The position numbers and the translations under genes are program-made. A DNA stretch of 64,000 nucleotides from Favolaschia claudopus (lineage: Eukaryota; Basidiomycota; Agaricomycetes; Agaricales; Mycenaceae). The DNA lies in the NCBI GenBank assembly GCA_037176885.1, contig JAWWNJ010000017.1, positions 1,612,001-1,676,000 on the forward strand, given 5' to 3'. Shown piece by piece: positions 35,052 to 46,860 of this stretch (its first letter is position 1; each line of letters opens with the position of its first letter). The notes beneath the pieces were generated by a model, which made no database searches, was not told the origin of the DNA, and saw only the letters and a list, made by a program, of their open reading frames with translations.

Positions 35052-36755
35052 CTACGCATTCTTCTTGCCTCTGTCCTTCCGCACTTGTGCAGAAAACTCA
35101 CCGAACTTGTACATGTCGGAGGTAATTTTCGTCTTGAGAATAAATTCAGTTCAATCCAGAACGAAGCATGCATTTAGAGTCTTGCTTACCGGTACCCATC
35201 GAGGGAAGAAGGAGACCAGGAACCAGAAAGCACTCGCCGAAGCGCCTCCCCATGAGTATGCCGGCGGTTTGGTTCTGAGAGTTTCCGCAACGAGCTGCCG
35301 AGCGTACTTCTCCGCGCTGGCTGCCCTCTCTGATGAGTTTGATTTAGTTATGTTGGAAGAGGTAATTGACTCGTAAATGAGAGCACGCACTATTGTTCTG
35401 AATATGCAAGTCGTTGACGACATCCTCCAGGGGCTTGTATAGAGAGTCTTTCGGGAAGCGTGTCGGTTTGAAGATATTACTCTTGACCAGAGCGGTTACT
35501 GTCTTTTGAACATAATTCAGACAAATTAAGGAGAGAATATCAATAGTCCACGCACCGTAATGACCTTGATACTTGAAACCAATTGATTATGAGCCGCCGA
35601 CTCAAGAATTCAACTCACTTGAACGGTTCTAATTCAACCCGGAGGGTACAAGAGGCACGCGGGAATGTCCGATCACACACAGACCTCATTGACAGGGCCC
35701 CTCAATTAGGAAGGTGGTGCTGATGGCCAACTTTTGACGGGGCGAAACAAAAACTTCTGTTCATGAGGGCTCTTTTACCCCGAATGTCTTTAATATTTCG
35801 CCTACCCTCCCATTTTTGTATGCTCTCTTTCGTTTTGTCTATTCAGAATTATATGTTATGTTCTCAGACCCGCACAATAAATGGATTGATCTTTTGATGC
35901 ATGAGGCAGTTATGATGACGAGAGATGGGTTTTCTTCGGCCGAAACTTACGATTCCACCGAAAATGGCCTTACAGCCGATGGGACCGCCCTCCCGTGGCG
36001 GACCGGTGATCCGGACCCTCCTCCTCCTCATGTGGCACAGCATGTCAAAACTTTTTGAGGTTGATGTCCGAAACTTTTGTTCCGCGTGCCTCTTGGGAGG
36101 GTATCACTAAAGGAGTGGAGCGCCGCCTTGCTGGCGTTGTAGCCAGCTTGCAAGGGGATCGCAACAAGCCCTGCTGCGCTACCGATGTTGACGATACAAG
36201 CGTCTTGTCCAGCCATGAGAAGTTGAATAAACTCTTGAGCCATCGACATATGTGCGAATAGGTTGAGTTCGAAGACGGAGCGCATTTCGGACATTTCCGT
36301 ATCGAGGATGGCCGCTTCGTGGACTGGACAATAAACAAGAATGAGGACAGAGAAGAAGAGTGAGCTGATGATTTAGCTACGTTTTCCGCTACGAAGTAAA
36401 TTAAAAATATGCCCCACAATCATAATTGAAAAACTGTGCTCACGCATTGTTCACGAGAATATCAAGCTTCCCTCCTGTCTTCGAAGAAACAATTTCTCGG
36501 GCATTCCGAATTGAGTCGACTTTGGTTACATCGAGTTCGATGATGTCGATCCCAAGCGCAGCAAGTCCCTTCATCGTCTCTACCCTCCGCGAGGTGGCAA
36601 ACACACGTAGACCTGAACACGACACACAAGATTAGTTTTCAACCAACTTCTACAAGAAAATGATCGGTACCTCGCGAGTGGTATTCCTTAGCCAGCGCAG
36701 CGCCGATACCGCCATCGGAGCATCCAGTGATTAGAGCCGTTCTTTGAGCAGGCAT
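35052..36755 (-). pseudogene. Ayr1-like short-chain dehydrogenase, copy B, interrupted by a MITE
   Basis: The ATG at 36755 gives MPAQRTALITGCSDGGIG; later exons give LRVFATSRRVETMKGLAALG, LDILVNNA, an 8-nt microexon (36381-36388), VNIGSAAGLVAIPLQAGYNA and SKAALHSFSDTL. Directly after the codons for SDTL the coding exon is broken by a 447-bp inserted element (35649-36095). Beyond it the frame resumes as TLRVELEPFK, then the 16-nt exon, FPKDSLYKPLEDVVNDL, AEKYARQLVAETLRTKPP, FFPRWVP and the end VRKDRGKKNA at 35052. No other lesion is seen, so the insertion is probably the only one and recent. Unless the element is spliced out, the product would be truncated just after the catalytic YxxxK. Confidence 0.85.
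35649..36095. mobile_element. 447-bp MITE, hAT-like, inserted in an exon of Ayr1-like copy B
   Basis: The ends are inverted repeats: CAAGAGGCACGCGG at 35649 and its complement ending at 36095. It is flanked by a perfect 8-bp duplication GGAGGGTA (35641-35648 and 36096-36103), which belongs to the interrupted coding exon. There is no transposase; the longest internal frame is about 80 codons and unrecognised. The short TIR, small size and 8-bp duplication fit a non-autonomous hAT element. Confidence 0.9.
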
Positions 36756-37745
36756 GGTAAAAAGGAGGGAACTCAGTGTCGGACTGAACCCAAGACATAG
36801 CACTTTTAAAACGACGACATCCGGTTCCGTCCGATTCCGTTACAAAGCCCTCGCGCTTGGTAATCGCAGGGACGGGTGTACCGGCGGATGAGAGGGCACC
36901 GCCGTCCGATCGTTTGGTTACTACGAGTCTGCGGCTTACCCGCTCTTGCCCGTCCCGCTGGCCAGTGGTTATGGGCAAGAAACGGGTTTTGAGTCAGCGA
37001 GTCGCTGCAGTATATACCACTTGATCTGTCATGATTCAGAGCCTGTGTTCTTATCTGCCATGTTCGCGCCGAATGAGAACCTCTGGTAATCTCGAATGCT
37101 TGCAGCCTCGATTGATGTGCGAAGGTAATGGAGGACAAAGGTGGAAGTCTGTAAAGACGGGCCATGATCGGATGATTGCCCATCACTTCGGCTAAGTTAC
37201 TTGACCTCTTCCACCATGCTACTTTTCTTACCCGTTCTTGGTTGAGTACGCTCGTAGCCCTCAAGTGATCAAACAAAACCCAGATTAGTCGCGTTCAGGT
37301 CCTTGTAACCTCTTGGCAAGCACAGGGACTCCAGAAAAGATTCCGAGCACGTCGCTGGGAATAATGAGTTTGAATGAAGAAACAAATTACATCTTGGACT
37401 ATCGACTACATACGTCTCGAACGTCTACGCATTCGACGTCAGCCAGCCAACCATCGTGCAGCTCCTCATGTTTTGGACTGCATGTGCCATGCGGCTGCCG
37501 GGATATTGCTACTTTCCTAAGGTCCGTAATCCGTTCCATGAATTTGCTTGAAAATTTCATGAATTGGTTCGAATAGGTCAGAGAGCCGCTGACATATAGA
37601 AATCCTAATCTTTTACGTGGGGTTAGAACTGCCCTACTTGTATCTAATCTACGAATCATATCGGTCCGACTTCGATTTAGTGACGTGACTGACGCGTCTT
37701 CTCCTCTCCTCTCACTCAAGCACTTACTCGCCGCTGTCCTTCTCC
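36756..37745. other. Divergent intergenic region between copy B and the coiled-coil gene
   Basis: About 1 kb with presumed promoters for two divergent genes. No conserved coding sequence recognised. Confidence 0.4.
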
Positions 37746-38627
37746 ATGGCTCACCGTCGCGCCGCCGCCGCCAAGCCTCAACGCGCTCAATCCGCCGCCC
37801 CAGTCGAAGACTTTGACTTCCTCGCGTCTCAACAGTCTAATGCCAGTGGAAGCGACGACCAGGCGTTGGTGTTTTCTTGATCTCTGCTCTTTCGCGCGTC
37901 GCTTGACTCGAATGGGTGTAGGATGCAGCTCGCCATCGCACAACAGCTCATGGGTGTGTTTCCACTCAGAGTCAGGCAGCTGTTGTGGGAGACTGAAGCG
38001 ATGATGGGATATAGCATCGAAAGAAAGGAAGCGTAAGGAGCTTGAGAAGAAGTTCTTCCAGGCTGCGAGACATAAGCTCAACGGCGAGGTGCGTACTGTT
38101 TTCAATGTCTCATTTCCAATTCAAAATCTTATCGATGTTTTCCGCACAAGTTCTCTGCGGCTGCCGACGAGGTGAAGAGTGCAATCGAAGCAACGTATGC
38201 ATTCAGTTCCTTTTCCCCCGTCCGTGGATGCTTGCGGTACCGAATCTCGTTGTTGAAGGGAACAAATCTACGCGAAATTCCTGACCGACTACGCCACCTG
38301 CGAGGACAAGATCCGTGCTCTGTGGATGCTGATCAAGGAGGAGGAGCAGACACTCGTCGTTCGTGCCTATATTATATCGCTCGCTTCTCTTCATCACTGA
38401 ATTGTCGTCTCTTCGGCGTTCAGGATATCGCGAAGAAACAGCACGAACTCAACCTCGCCATGCGCACCGAGACAGAACAAGCGCAGTTTACAGGGATGGG
38501 TCAGGCGAAGGAGGCGTGTTATGGTGCGTTTTTAGACTTCACTCTACCACGGATTTGCCTCTGAAATTGTCTATTGAATGAAGAGAGCAGACGTATTATT
38601 GAGACGCTCATTCCCGGCGCCGCTTGA
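37746..38627 (+). CDS. Hypothetical small helical (coiled-coil) protein
   Basis: A multi-exon gene of about 170 residues. The ATG at 37746 starts MAHRRAAAAKPQRAQSAAPV, basic and Ala-rich, followed by DFDFLASQQSNASGSDD. Later exons give KRKELEKKFFQAARHKLNGE, FSAAADEVKSAIEAT, IYAKFLTDYATCEDKIRALW, MLIKEEEQTL, DIAKKQHELNLAMRTETEQA and, at the end, ESRRIIETLIPGAA (stop 38625-38627). The charged heptad-like pattern predicts a long coiled coil. I do not recognise a family. Splice phases are consistent through most joins; the short second exon is uncertain. Confidence 0.6.
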
Positions 38628-38869
38628 GCACTTTTTTTGTTGCATACACTCATCCCATTTTCTGTCTCAGCATTGAACATTCGTCGTCACACGCATGTAT
38701 TCCCTCCAACATGTTTTCATCCGAATTCTCGGTTTCAGTGTCTTCCATAGTACAAGCAATGATATCAACTCGAACAAGACTCCCACTCTCAGGGGCAATA
38801 TCTACATATAATCCACATTTACAGCTGCCAGATTCCGGCCATCGTCACTTCAAATGCAAAAATCAAATC

Positions 38870-39402
38870 CTACCCCAATTTTTCCCCCAAAACGGTCTGC
38901 TCCAACACCTTCCCATTCTCGAGAACGATCTTCTCCGCCCCCACCAGAACAACCGCAACCCGACACACCTCCTCCGTCCGATTAAACCACGCATGATTCA
39001 CCCCTCTCTGCACGATAAACTCCCCGCCTTCACAGTCTTCTCATCCCCACCATCCAACGCCAACACAATCTCCCCAGAAAGCACCACGGCGTAATCGACG
39101 CTCTGCGTGCGGTGCATCGGCGCGCCGCCGCGGCCGGGTTGGATGTCTGTGATGCAGAAGATGACGCCGGTGGGCGGGCAGCGCGGGAGGACCGCGTCGA
39201 GAGTGGGGTAGGGTGTAGTGTTGGATGCGGGGACGGTGGGGGAGGAGTGGAAGGTTGTGAAGTGGGAGCCTTGGGGGCCGAAGGGCGTGAAGGGCGTAAG
39301 GGTGGAGTCGGAGGTGAAGATGGAGGTGCCGGTGGGGGTGTGGCCTGTTACGACGAGGCGCGCGTCGGGGAGTTGAGTGGTTTGGGAGCCTGAGGATGCC
39401 AT
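38870..39402 (-). CDS. Cupin-domain protein with an apparent one-base frameshift
   Basis: The ATG at 39402 starts MASSGSQTTQLPDARLVVTG. The cupin core follows: TDIQPGRGGAPMHRTQSVDY and AVVLSGEIVLALDGGDEKTV, matching the small cupins of fungi in which His and Asp or Glu of motif 1 bind metal. The second motif, FIVQRGVNHAWFNRTEEVCR, lies in another frame, and the protein would end VLENGKVLEQTVLGEKLG at 38870. The change falls at a run of four C on the plus strand near 39021-39024 (AACTCCCCGCC); one more C would restore the reading. There is no intron between the parts. Either a young pseudogene or a homopolymer sequencing error. The substrate cannot be predicted. Confidence 0.7.
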
Positions 39403-39492
39403 CGGTTCAGAGTGAGAGATATGGATTTGATGGACGGAGCGAGTGAGGAGTTCTCGAGTCGGTGCTTGGTCTCGTTGCAAGTCCAAGTGCTC

Positions 39493-39501
39493 CTATATAT
39501 A
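39493..39501 (-). promoter_or_regulatory. TATA-like element upstream of the cupin gene
   Basis: The sequence CTATATATA lies about 91 nt upstream of the cupin ATG at 39402. It is inferred from sequence only. Confidence 0.3.
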
Positions 39502-39905
39502 CAGTCGTTCGGACAAACGGAACCATGAAGTATTTGATGGTATTGGTGGAGAAATGGTTCCGGAATTTCCTTTCTTTGGCTAATTCATCCGTTTTTCTTG
39601 GTTCTAAAAATACAGGACAGAGCTAAAGCGTCGAGATCGATTGGAGCAGGAGACACCCGTCAAGAATCGGAGTCAAGTCACGTAGACGACACGTCGAACA
39701 GAGACGTGGAGGTCATGGATGCGCAGTTGGACTACGTGCACGGACCCGGGAACGAATTGGGACTTAAGCAGCAAATCGCAATTCAGCAACCGCATCTGAA
39801 TCATGACGACCTCTACCAGAAATCTCGTTCCGGAATCTATCAGCTCTACAACAATCACGAGAAAAGAAATATCCAAATCTAAACTTGAACTCAAAGGACA
39901 GCAGC

Positions 39906-41090
39906 TCACGCTTTCCCCGCAGCAAGCACCTCTTCCTTCGTCTTCTCCCCGCTCACCACGGCCTGCACCACCTCGAGCGCCTGCGCAAAGTCCCGGAATA
40001 TAATGTGCTTGATACCCTCGCGCGTGCAGTATGCAGCCAAGTCGTTCTCGCCGTCGTCTTTCTGTTTGACGAAGAGGATATCAGCGTGCCGGGCGGCGGA
40101 CATGTCTGTCGTTGGGTTGGGAATATTAATAATATTGTTTTATGTGATAGAGTGGGATGTGACGAACCGGAGACGCCATCGCCGAAGAAGAATAGGAGGG
40201 GTGGCGATTCGAGGTCTTTGTAGGGCAAGATTGCAAGGGATTTGTCGTGTCCGAAGCCGCTGATAGAATTGAGTTCAGTGGTCCGGGAATTTTTTGCAGG
40301 TAAAGAGGAGAATGCATACCTTGAAGGGTGACGGAACTTGATACTCCATTTCCCGTCCGGGTGTATGTCGACGTCGTTGGCGATGATGTCGATAGTGCTG
40401 GCCATATCGCCACCTAATACATTAGATAGCATGGCGTGGATGTTGGGGGCCATCCCACTGGCGATATTTGGTGAGCTCTTCCAATAAAAAAGAACGGGCT
40501 GATTGTGTACCTCGAGACAATGACTACAGGAATATCGCTCGCCCTACACCAGGCATTGAAATCCTGGAATCCTGCGTCCAATTTGATGTCTATTGGGATG
40601 GAGATTGGCTGATATGTTCCCAGTTTGAAGCCGGCTTACTTTTCAGCAATTCTGCTTTGCAAGCATCGAAAGACCAGCCGTTCGCGACGATGCTTTCTAA
40701 CATTTCGCGGAACGAGTCTCTAAGTATCTCATGAGTGGAATTGAAGTTTCGAAGGACGTACAGGCGCACCTAAATGTTGTCCGTCCCTCGAGGACAGACA
40801 AGTTCCCAGCTCGTCTCTTGTCCTTCCCGTATCCGAGGTTATCAGTCATATCTTGAAAATTTCAGACACTCAGAGGCTTCAGAGCACATATGCGAAGAAG
40901 AAGACAAACAGTCATTAGAATCCTGCGTCGTGATTGTGCCATCCCTGTAACCACATCACCAGTAAGATTTTGTTTTTTGAGAAAGACCAGGCAAAGGCGG
41001 CGGACAGTACCAATCGGACAGGACCACAAAGCGCTTGTCCTTATAGACTGGAGGGTAGGGTAAGGTGCTCTCTGGGACGGGGTCCGACAT
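39906..41090 (-). CDS. HAD-superfamily phosphatase (PHOSPHO / yeast Pyp1-like)
   Basis: Several exons read through cleanly. The ATG at 41090 gives MSDPVPESTLPYPPVYKDKR, then the HAD motif I LSDWDGTITTQDSND (nucleophile Asp and acid Asp in DWDGT), spliced from two exons. It continues MTDNLGYGKDKRR, LSVLEGRTTFR, FREMLESIVANGWSFDACK, FNAWCRASDIPVVIVSSG (motif II, with SSG), SGFGHDKSLAIL (motif III Lys) and FFFGDGVSDMSAARHADILF (motif IV GDGxxD). The end is EVVQAVVSGEKTKEEVLAAG at 39906. All four HAD motifs are present, so it should be an active Mg-dependent phosphatase of small phosphomonoesters in the cytosol. Intact. Confidence 0.85.
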
Positions 41091-42597
41091 TCCTCGACGA
41101 CGCGGAAGAGTGAAAAAAACAGATCGATGGGAGTCAGTAAGGGTGCGGAATGCAGGCCGGGACGACCGCGGGGTAGACGCGCTCCCGTGACTTTGAATTC
41201 AAGGAACATTCCCACGAATGCAAGCTTGAAAATTGTAGTCTTTGGTTCTTCGCCTCATCAGCCAGCCAATTCAGAGCGTAAATGCTTTGCTGCTCATGCA
41301 GAGAGATAGACCTTTGAGATTAACAGACTGCCTCCAGGTTACTGCGTCCAGCTTCTGATTTCTCGGCTTTTCCGATAATATTATTATTAATGTCCGAGTT
41401 ACCTCAGGCTCACAGAACTGTTCGAATAACTGCACAATTTAATGAGGACTTTAACGCTGCACTTGCCACAGAACATCACGCGTGTAGTGAGTGTTCGAAC
41501 ATCGAACAGTGAAGACCACTGGCATAGAGATCAAATAGAGATATTATCTGCCTACGGAGTTGACACTCTCAGGCTCGATGTAACAGACACCGAGTTCTGC
41601 CATCAGGCGTGCGCGGGATGCTGTTGCTTTTTTAATGGGAGGAACGCTGATGAAAGCGGCTATTGATTAACTCTTTAACGATATGACGACAGCGCAATAG
41701 CTACAGCGTGAGTCACACCTCAAACACACATAAATGCGCGGCACAAAATGTGGAACGCTTTGTATCTGCCCACTACCTCGCTCTCATGGCTTTCCCTTCT
41801 TGGGGCACTGGCAATTCTTTCCTTCAAGCTACAGCTGGCATGATCTCGCGTGTTCTTCGATTCAACATCAATTTCTTGAGCACAATTCTCGGAGTCCGGC
41901 TGGCAGTCTTATGCTCGAACATCTTAAAATCAAAACAGCTCAACCAACCCATGCCAACCTCAATGCCTGGGAACACTCAGCTCAAAATAATATTCATACC
42001 CACGCAGCAGACTGTCGCAAGTTTTGTTACCGCAAAGTTCGAATGTCTATTGGAAGGTTTGCTGGAGCGGAGGGGTCATCTCATTCGCATTTATAATTGG
42101 TGTGAAAGGTGCGTAGAAACAGTAATAAGAACAGGATAGAGTTTCTGAATCGGATGGAGGTCACGGTGATCAAATCGTCCTGGATTTTCTTGGTGGATTA
42201 CTACTCCCTCGTTCTTTTCTTGAATCAACGATACATTCATTTCAAACTGTCTGGCAGAGTGAAATGAGGGCGCGCCTTGTTCATTCTATAATTTTAAGGA
42301 TACACTGTGGCCCGCCGTTGAATTTGGTTGAATTAGGTACTGTAGCCAGTTTGTAGAGCCGTTCAAGCGAGTCTCAGTTGATTGATTGGTTTATATATTC
42401 GCGAGCTTGACTTGTTTGTGTTACTGCTGCGTGACTTCTGCATGTCCAACCAGTCAACGAAAGCTTTGGAAGCACTGCCAGAAACCTCAGGTTGACAATA
42501 CTGATTCGCCGCGGCGTGCGTGGGAGAATTGATGAGCCGACAACAGAGCCAAATAAACCTGCTCTTGACTCGCTACTCTTACCTTCTCACAACACAA
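41091..42597. other. Mostly gene-free region upstream of F-box gene 3
   Basis: Apart from a possible SDR relic at 41442-41666 I see no conserved coding sequence in these 1.5 kb. Two overlapping open frames at about 41708-42139 carry no recognised motif. Confidence 0.4.
41442..41666 (+). pseudogene. Possible short-chain dehydrogenase relic
   Basis: The frame VVSVRTSNSEDHWHRDQIEI followed by LSAYGVDTLRLDVTD resembles the segment of the neighbouring Ayr1-like genes that reads LRVFATSRRVETMKGLAALG then IETLALDV. The spacing is right, but the cofactor motif and NNAG are missing and the frame decays soon after. It may be a remnant of an additional SDR copy; chance similarity cannot be excluded. 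Confidence 0.25.
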
Positions 42598-44215
42598 ATG
42601 GCGGGAGGCGGCTTAGTCTACGGACTACCTGAAGATATTAACCGACTGCTGCACACCAATGACCCCCGCGTTGACTATCAGGTCGACGCCATCAAGAACA
42701 GTCTGGGTGTAGCGCTGGATCTCAAGGAGAAGATTGCTCTCCAGATCACCCACATGCGGATGGATCTCATGCGGCTGGAGCGGGAGGAGCTACACGCGAC
42801 GCGGCATATCAAGTTGTGCGACTTTGCGCTCGCTCCTGTTCGCCGCATGCCACCAGAGGTCCTGTCGCATATTTTTCTCCAATATGTTGCGCTTCTGGAG
42901 GAAGAGGACTCGAACGAACCCCAGATCACCAACATTCGGAACGGCGTGTGGGTTTTAACGCGCATCTGCAGCTACTGGCGCGCGGTCGCGATAACCACTC
43001 CCGCCCTCTGGTCTACTTGCCGCTTCCGATGCGGGATGAAACAAAAACACACTGTCGACATTGTCCATGAGTGGCTTAATCGAGCGAGGACTCATCCCTT
43101 ATCCATTCGTTTTGAATCCTTTACGCATCTGGAGGACCATGTCATCCGGTGTTCGTGCTGTAGTGTGCTCGAGGCGTTTGTAGCTCGCAGCACCCGATGG
43201 GTCGAGCTCGAACTTCGCGTCCCAAAGCAATTCTATTCGCTTCCGGTCCTGGAGTTCCTCCGCAACCAACTTCCCAGTCTGAAGCGGCTTAAAATCCATG
43301 CTTTACCTAGCATGCACGCCTCCGACGACGATCCAGTGACATGGATCACGATTTTCGATACCGCTCCGAGCCTGAAAGCGGTAGATCTCAAAGCTTTCTC
43401 GAGCTGGGATCTACGTATGGTGCTTCCCTGGACTCAGATCACCTCATTCTCGGGCGAACTCCTTGCGCAATACAACATCCTCCGAGAAGCGCCTAATGTC
43501 ACCCACTGCACATTCTATCGAGTCTATACCTCATCGACCCCCCCGCAAAGTGTACCTGTCGTGCATAACCTGCAGCATCTGCACCTACACGCCGGCTCTA
43601 TCCGAGCGGGAACGCTCACCCTCCCCGCCTTACGGTCGCTTATCATCCCAGGAAACGACAACACCATCCTCGCTTCCGTCCAAAGCATGCTCCAGAGCTC
43701 TATGGCCTCTTCGCTCACATCGTTGTATATCGATCAATTCACAGTCAATCCAGAGATCATGGGCGTTCTCACAGCAGCGCCTTCGGTCACCCAGTTGACC
43801 ATTCGCGCGGCGTCGATGCAGTCTGTCTCCCAGACAGATTGGTTCTTCAATGCATTTGTGGAGCACGGAGACACCCCTGCGATCCTCCCCGCACTCTGCA
43901 CGCTGGATATCAAAAAATTAGCATTGGGCGAGAGTTTTGTAAGGATGCTTCGTGGAAGGTGTGCACCGCCCACCGCCGAGGATGCTAGTATGGAAGCGGA
44001 AGATCATGATCATTGGCAAGGTGCACGTCTGGAATCTCTGACACTTTCAGACGTCGGCAATACGCATATTTCGCATCTTCTCGAAATTAAGAAGCTTGGG
44101 ACTGAGGTGGGGTTGAAGTTGCGCGATGAAGGTTTGAGCGGTGTTAGGTAAGTAGTATCTATCACAGATTGTTCTTAGGTTGCATGATACTAACACGACT
44201 TTCAGGATTCTAGGC
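42598..44215 (+). CDS. F-box-like domain protein
   Basis: A long first exon starts at the ATG at 42598 (MAGGGLVYGLPEDINRLL); an upstream in-frame ATG at 42520 is less likely. The N-terminal coiled coil (LKEKIALQITHMRMDLMRLE) leads into the F-box-like motif FALAPVRRMPPEVLSHIFLQ and then LTRICSYWRAVAITTPALWS. The remainder has leucine-rich repeats (LPSLKRLKIHALPSM; LQHLHLHAGSIRAGTLTLPA). Read straight through it stops at 44151 (517 residues). A GTAAGT...CAG intron (about 44148-44204) instead gives a tail RILG ending near 44215, and the relic at 49297 has the same arrangement. Probably an SCF substrate receptor. A degraded copy of its 3' third lies at 48445-49297. Confidence 0.85.
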
Positions 44216-44755
44216 TAGGGTTTGTAAGATGACAGTGTGGTGTTGAGCATGGATCGATTTTTCGAGTCGGTGGACTCAGATTTCTTGTATAACATGTATC
44301 AAATTCTCTGATAAGTTTCGATCGAAGAACGAATCATGAGAAGCCTTGAAAGGTGATGAACCCTCAACCCAGAACTTATACTTACCACCAGCGATCACGA
44401 TTCCTTGGAAATGATATCTTCTGCAGATCCAAAATTTGACGAATTATCGGCGTTCAAATCGCACGGCTGAAATGGGAAAGAAAAGGACTCCGTCTGGGCT
44501 GCAGCGAAATTTGTGCGGCGCTCAGGCGATCAAACAAGACTCCGTCATCGTATTGAGGGAGGCGGATCAGCCGAGGTGAAATCAACGCCCGCCAGAGCGC
44601 CCATGTTCCCGGGGATCGATTTCCGCGTTTCCGCTCTTCCGTCTATGCGTGTGCCATTACCACGCCGCTTCATAAGTAGGATAATTGCAATGCGGCCCCC
44701 AACTATTCTCTCTTTATCTTCTAACTTGAACATATATCCGAGTCAGCCACAAATC
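44216..44755. other. Intergenic region between F-box gene 3 and Ayr1-like copy C
   Basis: Presumed promoter of copy C. No other feature recognised. Confidence 0.4.
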
Positions 44756-46028
44756 ATGCCTACCCAAAGGTCTCAAAGAACCGTTCTGATTACTGGTTGC
44801 ACTGATGGCGGAATCGGTGCTGAATTGGCAAAGGAATATCATTCTCGAGGTGAGAGTTTAATTAGTATTTCAACGCCGTTCAGTCGTGAACTCAGATCGG
44901 GGTTTAGGTCTCCGCGTTTTTGCCACTTCTCGCAGGGTGGATACCATGAAGGGACTCGCTGCGCTCGGCATTGAGACTCTCGCACTGGATGTACTCAATG
45001 TCGACTCGATTCGGACCGCTCGGGAGACTATCTCGTCAAGGACCGAAGGGAAACTTGATATTCTTGTTAATAACGCGTGTTTCAATCATCTTTTTGATAT
45101 ATATTCACAACTCGTCTTTCAGCGGAAAATGTAATAAGCCGATTCACGACTCTCGCTTATTTTTCTGCGCCCTGATTTTAGCTTATGATTTGCAGTGTAT
45201 GAAGCGGCGGTCATCGATTCCGACATGAACGAGATGCGATCGCTTTTTGAGCTCAACGTATTCGCGCACATGTCGATGGTGCAAGACTTTATTCAGCTTC
45301 TAATGGCGGGGCAAAATGCCTGCATTGTCAACATCGGTAGCGGAGCGGGACTTCTTCCCGTCCCACTGCAAGCTGGTTACAATGCGAGTAAAGCCGCCAT
45401 CCATGCGTTCAGTGATACACTGCGAGTTGAGCTGGAGCCATTCAAGCAAGTCACGCTTCAGATTTGAGGATCATACTGACTTACTTGTCTCCAGTATTCG
45501 GGTGATCACTGTGCGTACTTCATTCTTCTTCTTTGTTTCATTGACTGGGCTCGTCTGAATGTCATGAGAAAGACTATCACCAGCGCTGTGAAAAGCAACA
45601 TCTTCAACCCAGTGCGATTTCCGGAACATTCTTTGTATAAATCCTTAGAGGGTGCATACAACGAGATGCATGTTGAAACGAACAGTGAGTTTTCCTATAC
45701 TTTTCATTGACAGTCTACCGGTAATCTGAATGTGATTGAATGTCAGGGACGGCTGTACCCACCGATAAATTTGCTCGCGAGCTAGTTTCGGATACGCTCA
45801 AAAGCAGACCGCCTAATTACTCTTGGGGCGGAACTTCGGCTGGTTTGATCTGGTTTTTGACTTCGTTCTTTCCTCGATGGGTGCCTGTGAGTGATCTTCG
45901 TGACTGCAAAATGCATATTCTGGGTTTGTTTATTTATTTCTCGATAGACAAAGGTAGTGACGGATATGTACGGGTTTAACAAGTTCTCGGCACAAGTGCG
46001 AAAAGAGAGGGCTAAGGTGAACGCATAG
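44756..46028 (+). CDS. Ayr1-like short-chain dehydrogenase, copy C
   Basis: The exon plan matches the other copies: 44756-44849, 44908-45076, the 8-nt microexon 45123-45130, a large exon to 45445, the 16-nt exon 45495-45510 and three more. The protein reads MPTQRSQRTVLITGCTDGGI, LRVFATSRRVDTMKGLAALG, LDILVNNAGK, VIDSDMNEMRSLFELNVFAH, VNIGSGAGLLPVPLQAGYNA, SKAAIHAFSDTLRVELEPF and the end NKFSAQVRKERAKVNA. The Ser, YxxxK and TGxxxGIG motifs are intact. The intron after the large exon has a GC donor (GCAAGT at 45446). Family role: NADPH-dependent reduction of 1-acyl-DHAP or a related lipid carbonyl on ER or lipid droplets; the actual substrate is not known. It is in tandem with copy D, about 830 bp downstream. 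Confidence 0.85.
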
Positions 46029-46860
46029 CGGGTGTTGGGGCTAACGGAAGGTAGTATCAAGTAATATTATTCCAACTTACTGCGGACAATTTTGTGGAGA
46101 TAAGTAAATTCATGAACGTACTCAGCCAAAAGTTCACTATTCGAGAAACTCGTCTTACATGAATAGTAGGCAAGTGTCTCTTTCCATTTCACGTGAGGCC
46201 CGCCGAAACACGCGATGTTTGCGCGAGGCGCCAATTAGGAACTGTCACATACACGTGTCGTGTCACGGGGTCGTCACACTTCGCGTCTCTTTCCGTTACC
46301 GCCATGTCACTGCACGGACCATTGCTTGAGCCCCGTTTTAGCGTCCTTTCTGGCGGATAGCCTCGGATAACAATACCTCTGGTGGTTCTCCAGCTTCTCT
46401 CTCCCTCCCTGGGCACGGCAGACGAAACGGCGTCAGGACTCAGCTCACGAGCAGAACTTCCCCGGAAACATAAGGAGATTTACCACCGTCCGCTTCAAGT
46501 TGCTCTTGAGAGCAATTTCCGGTTCTCAAGCTTCAAAGTCCAATTCTGTTCAACTTCAACAGCAGTCAAGGGCCTCCGAAAACGTCGGAATTTGCTTTCC
46601 GCGTATCCGCTCTTCCGCTCATGCGTCGCTTGCAGTGCTCCCAGTCGATCGTATATCGACAGGGAGAAGGCAATAGGCGGTTCTCCCACCCTTACCAAGC
46701 GCCAGGGCTCCTCAATCACCATATTCCTCGACTGTCCCGACAGCGTCGGGGTATTTTCGTTTATAATGTGCAGAGGAATGGTTGTTCAGCTGTACCTCTG
46801 CAGCTCTACATCTGATCACCCTCCTTTCTTTCTACCCTACCCTACCAATATCGACGAATA
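46029..46860. other. Spacer between tandem copies C and D
   Basis: About 830 bp that should contain the copy D promoter. No conserved reading frame. Confidence 0.4.
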
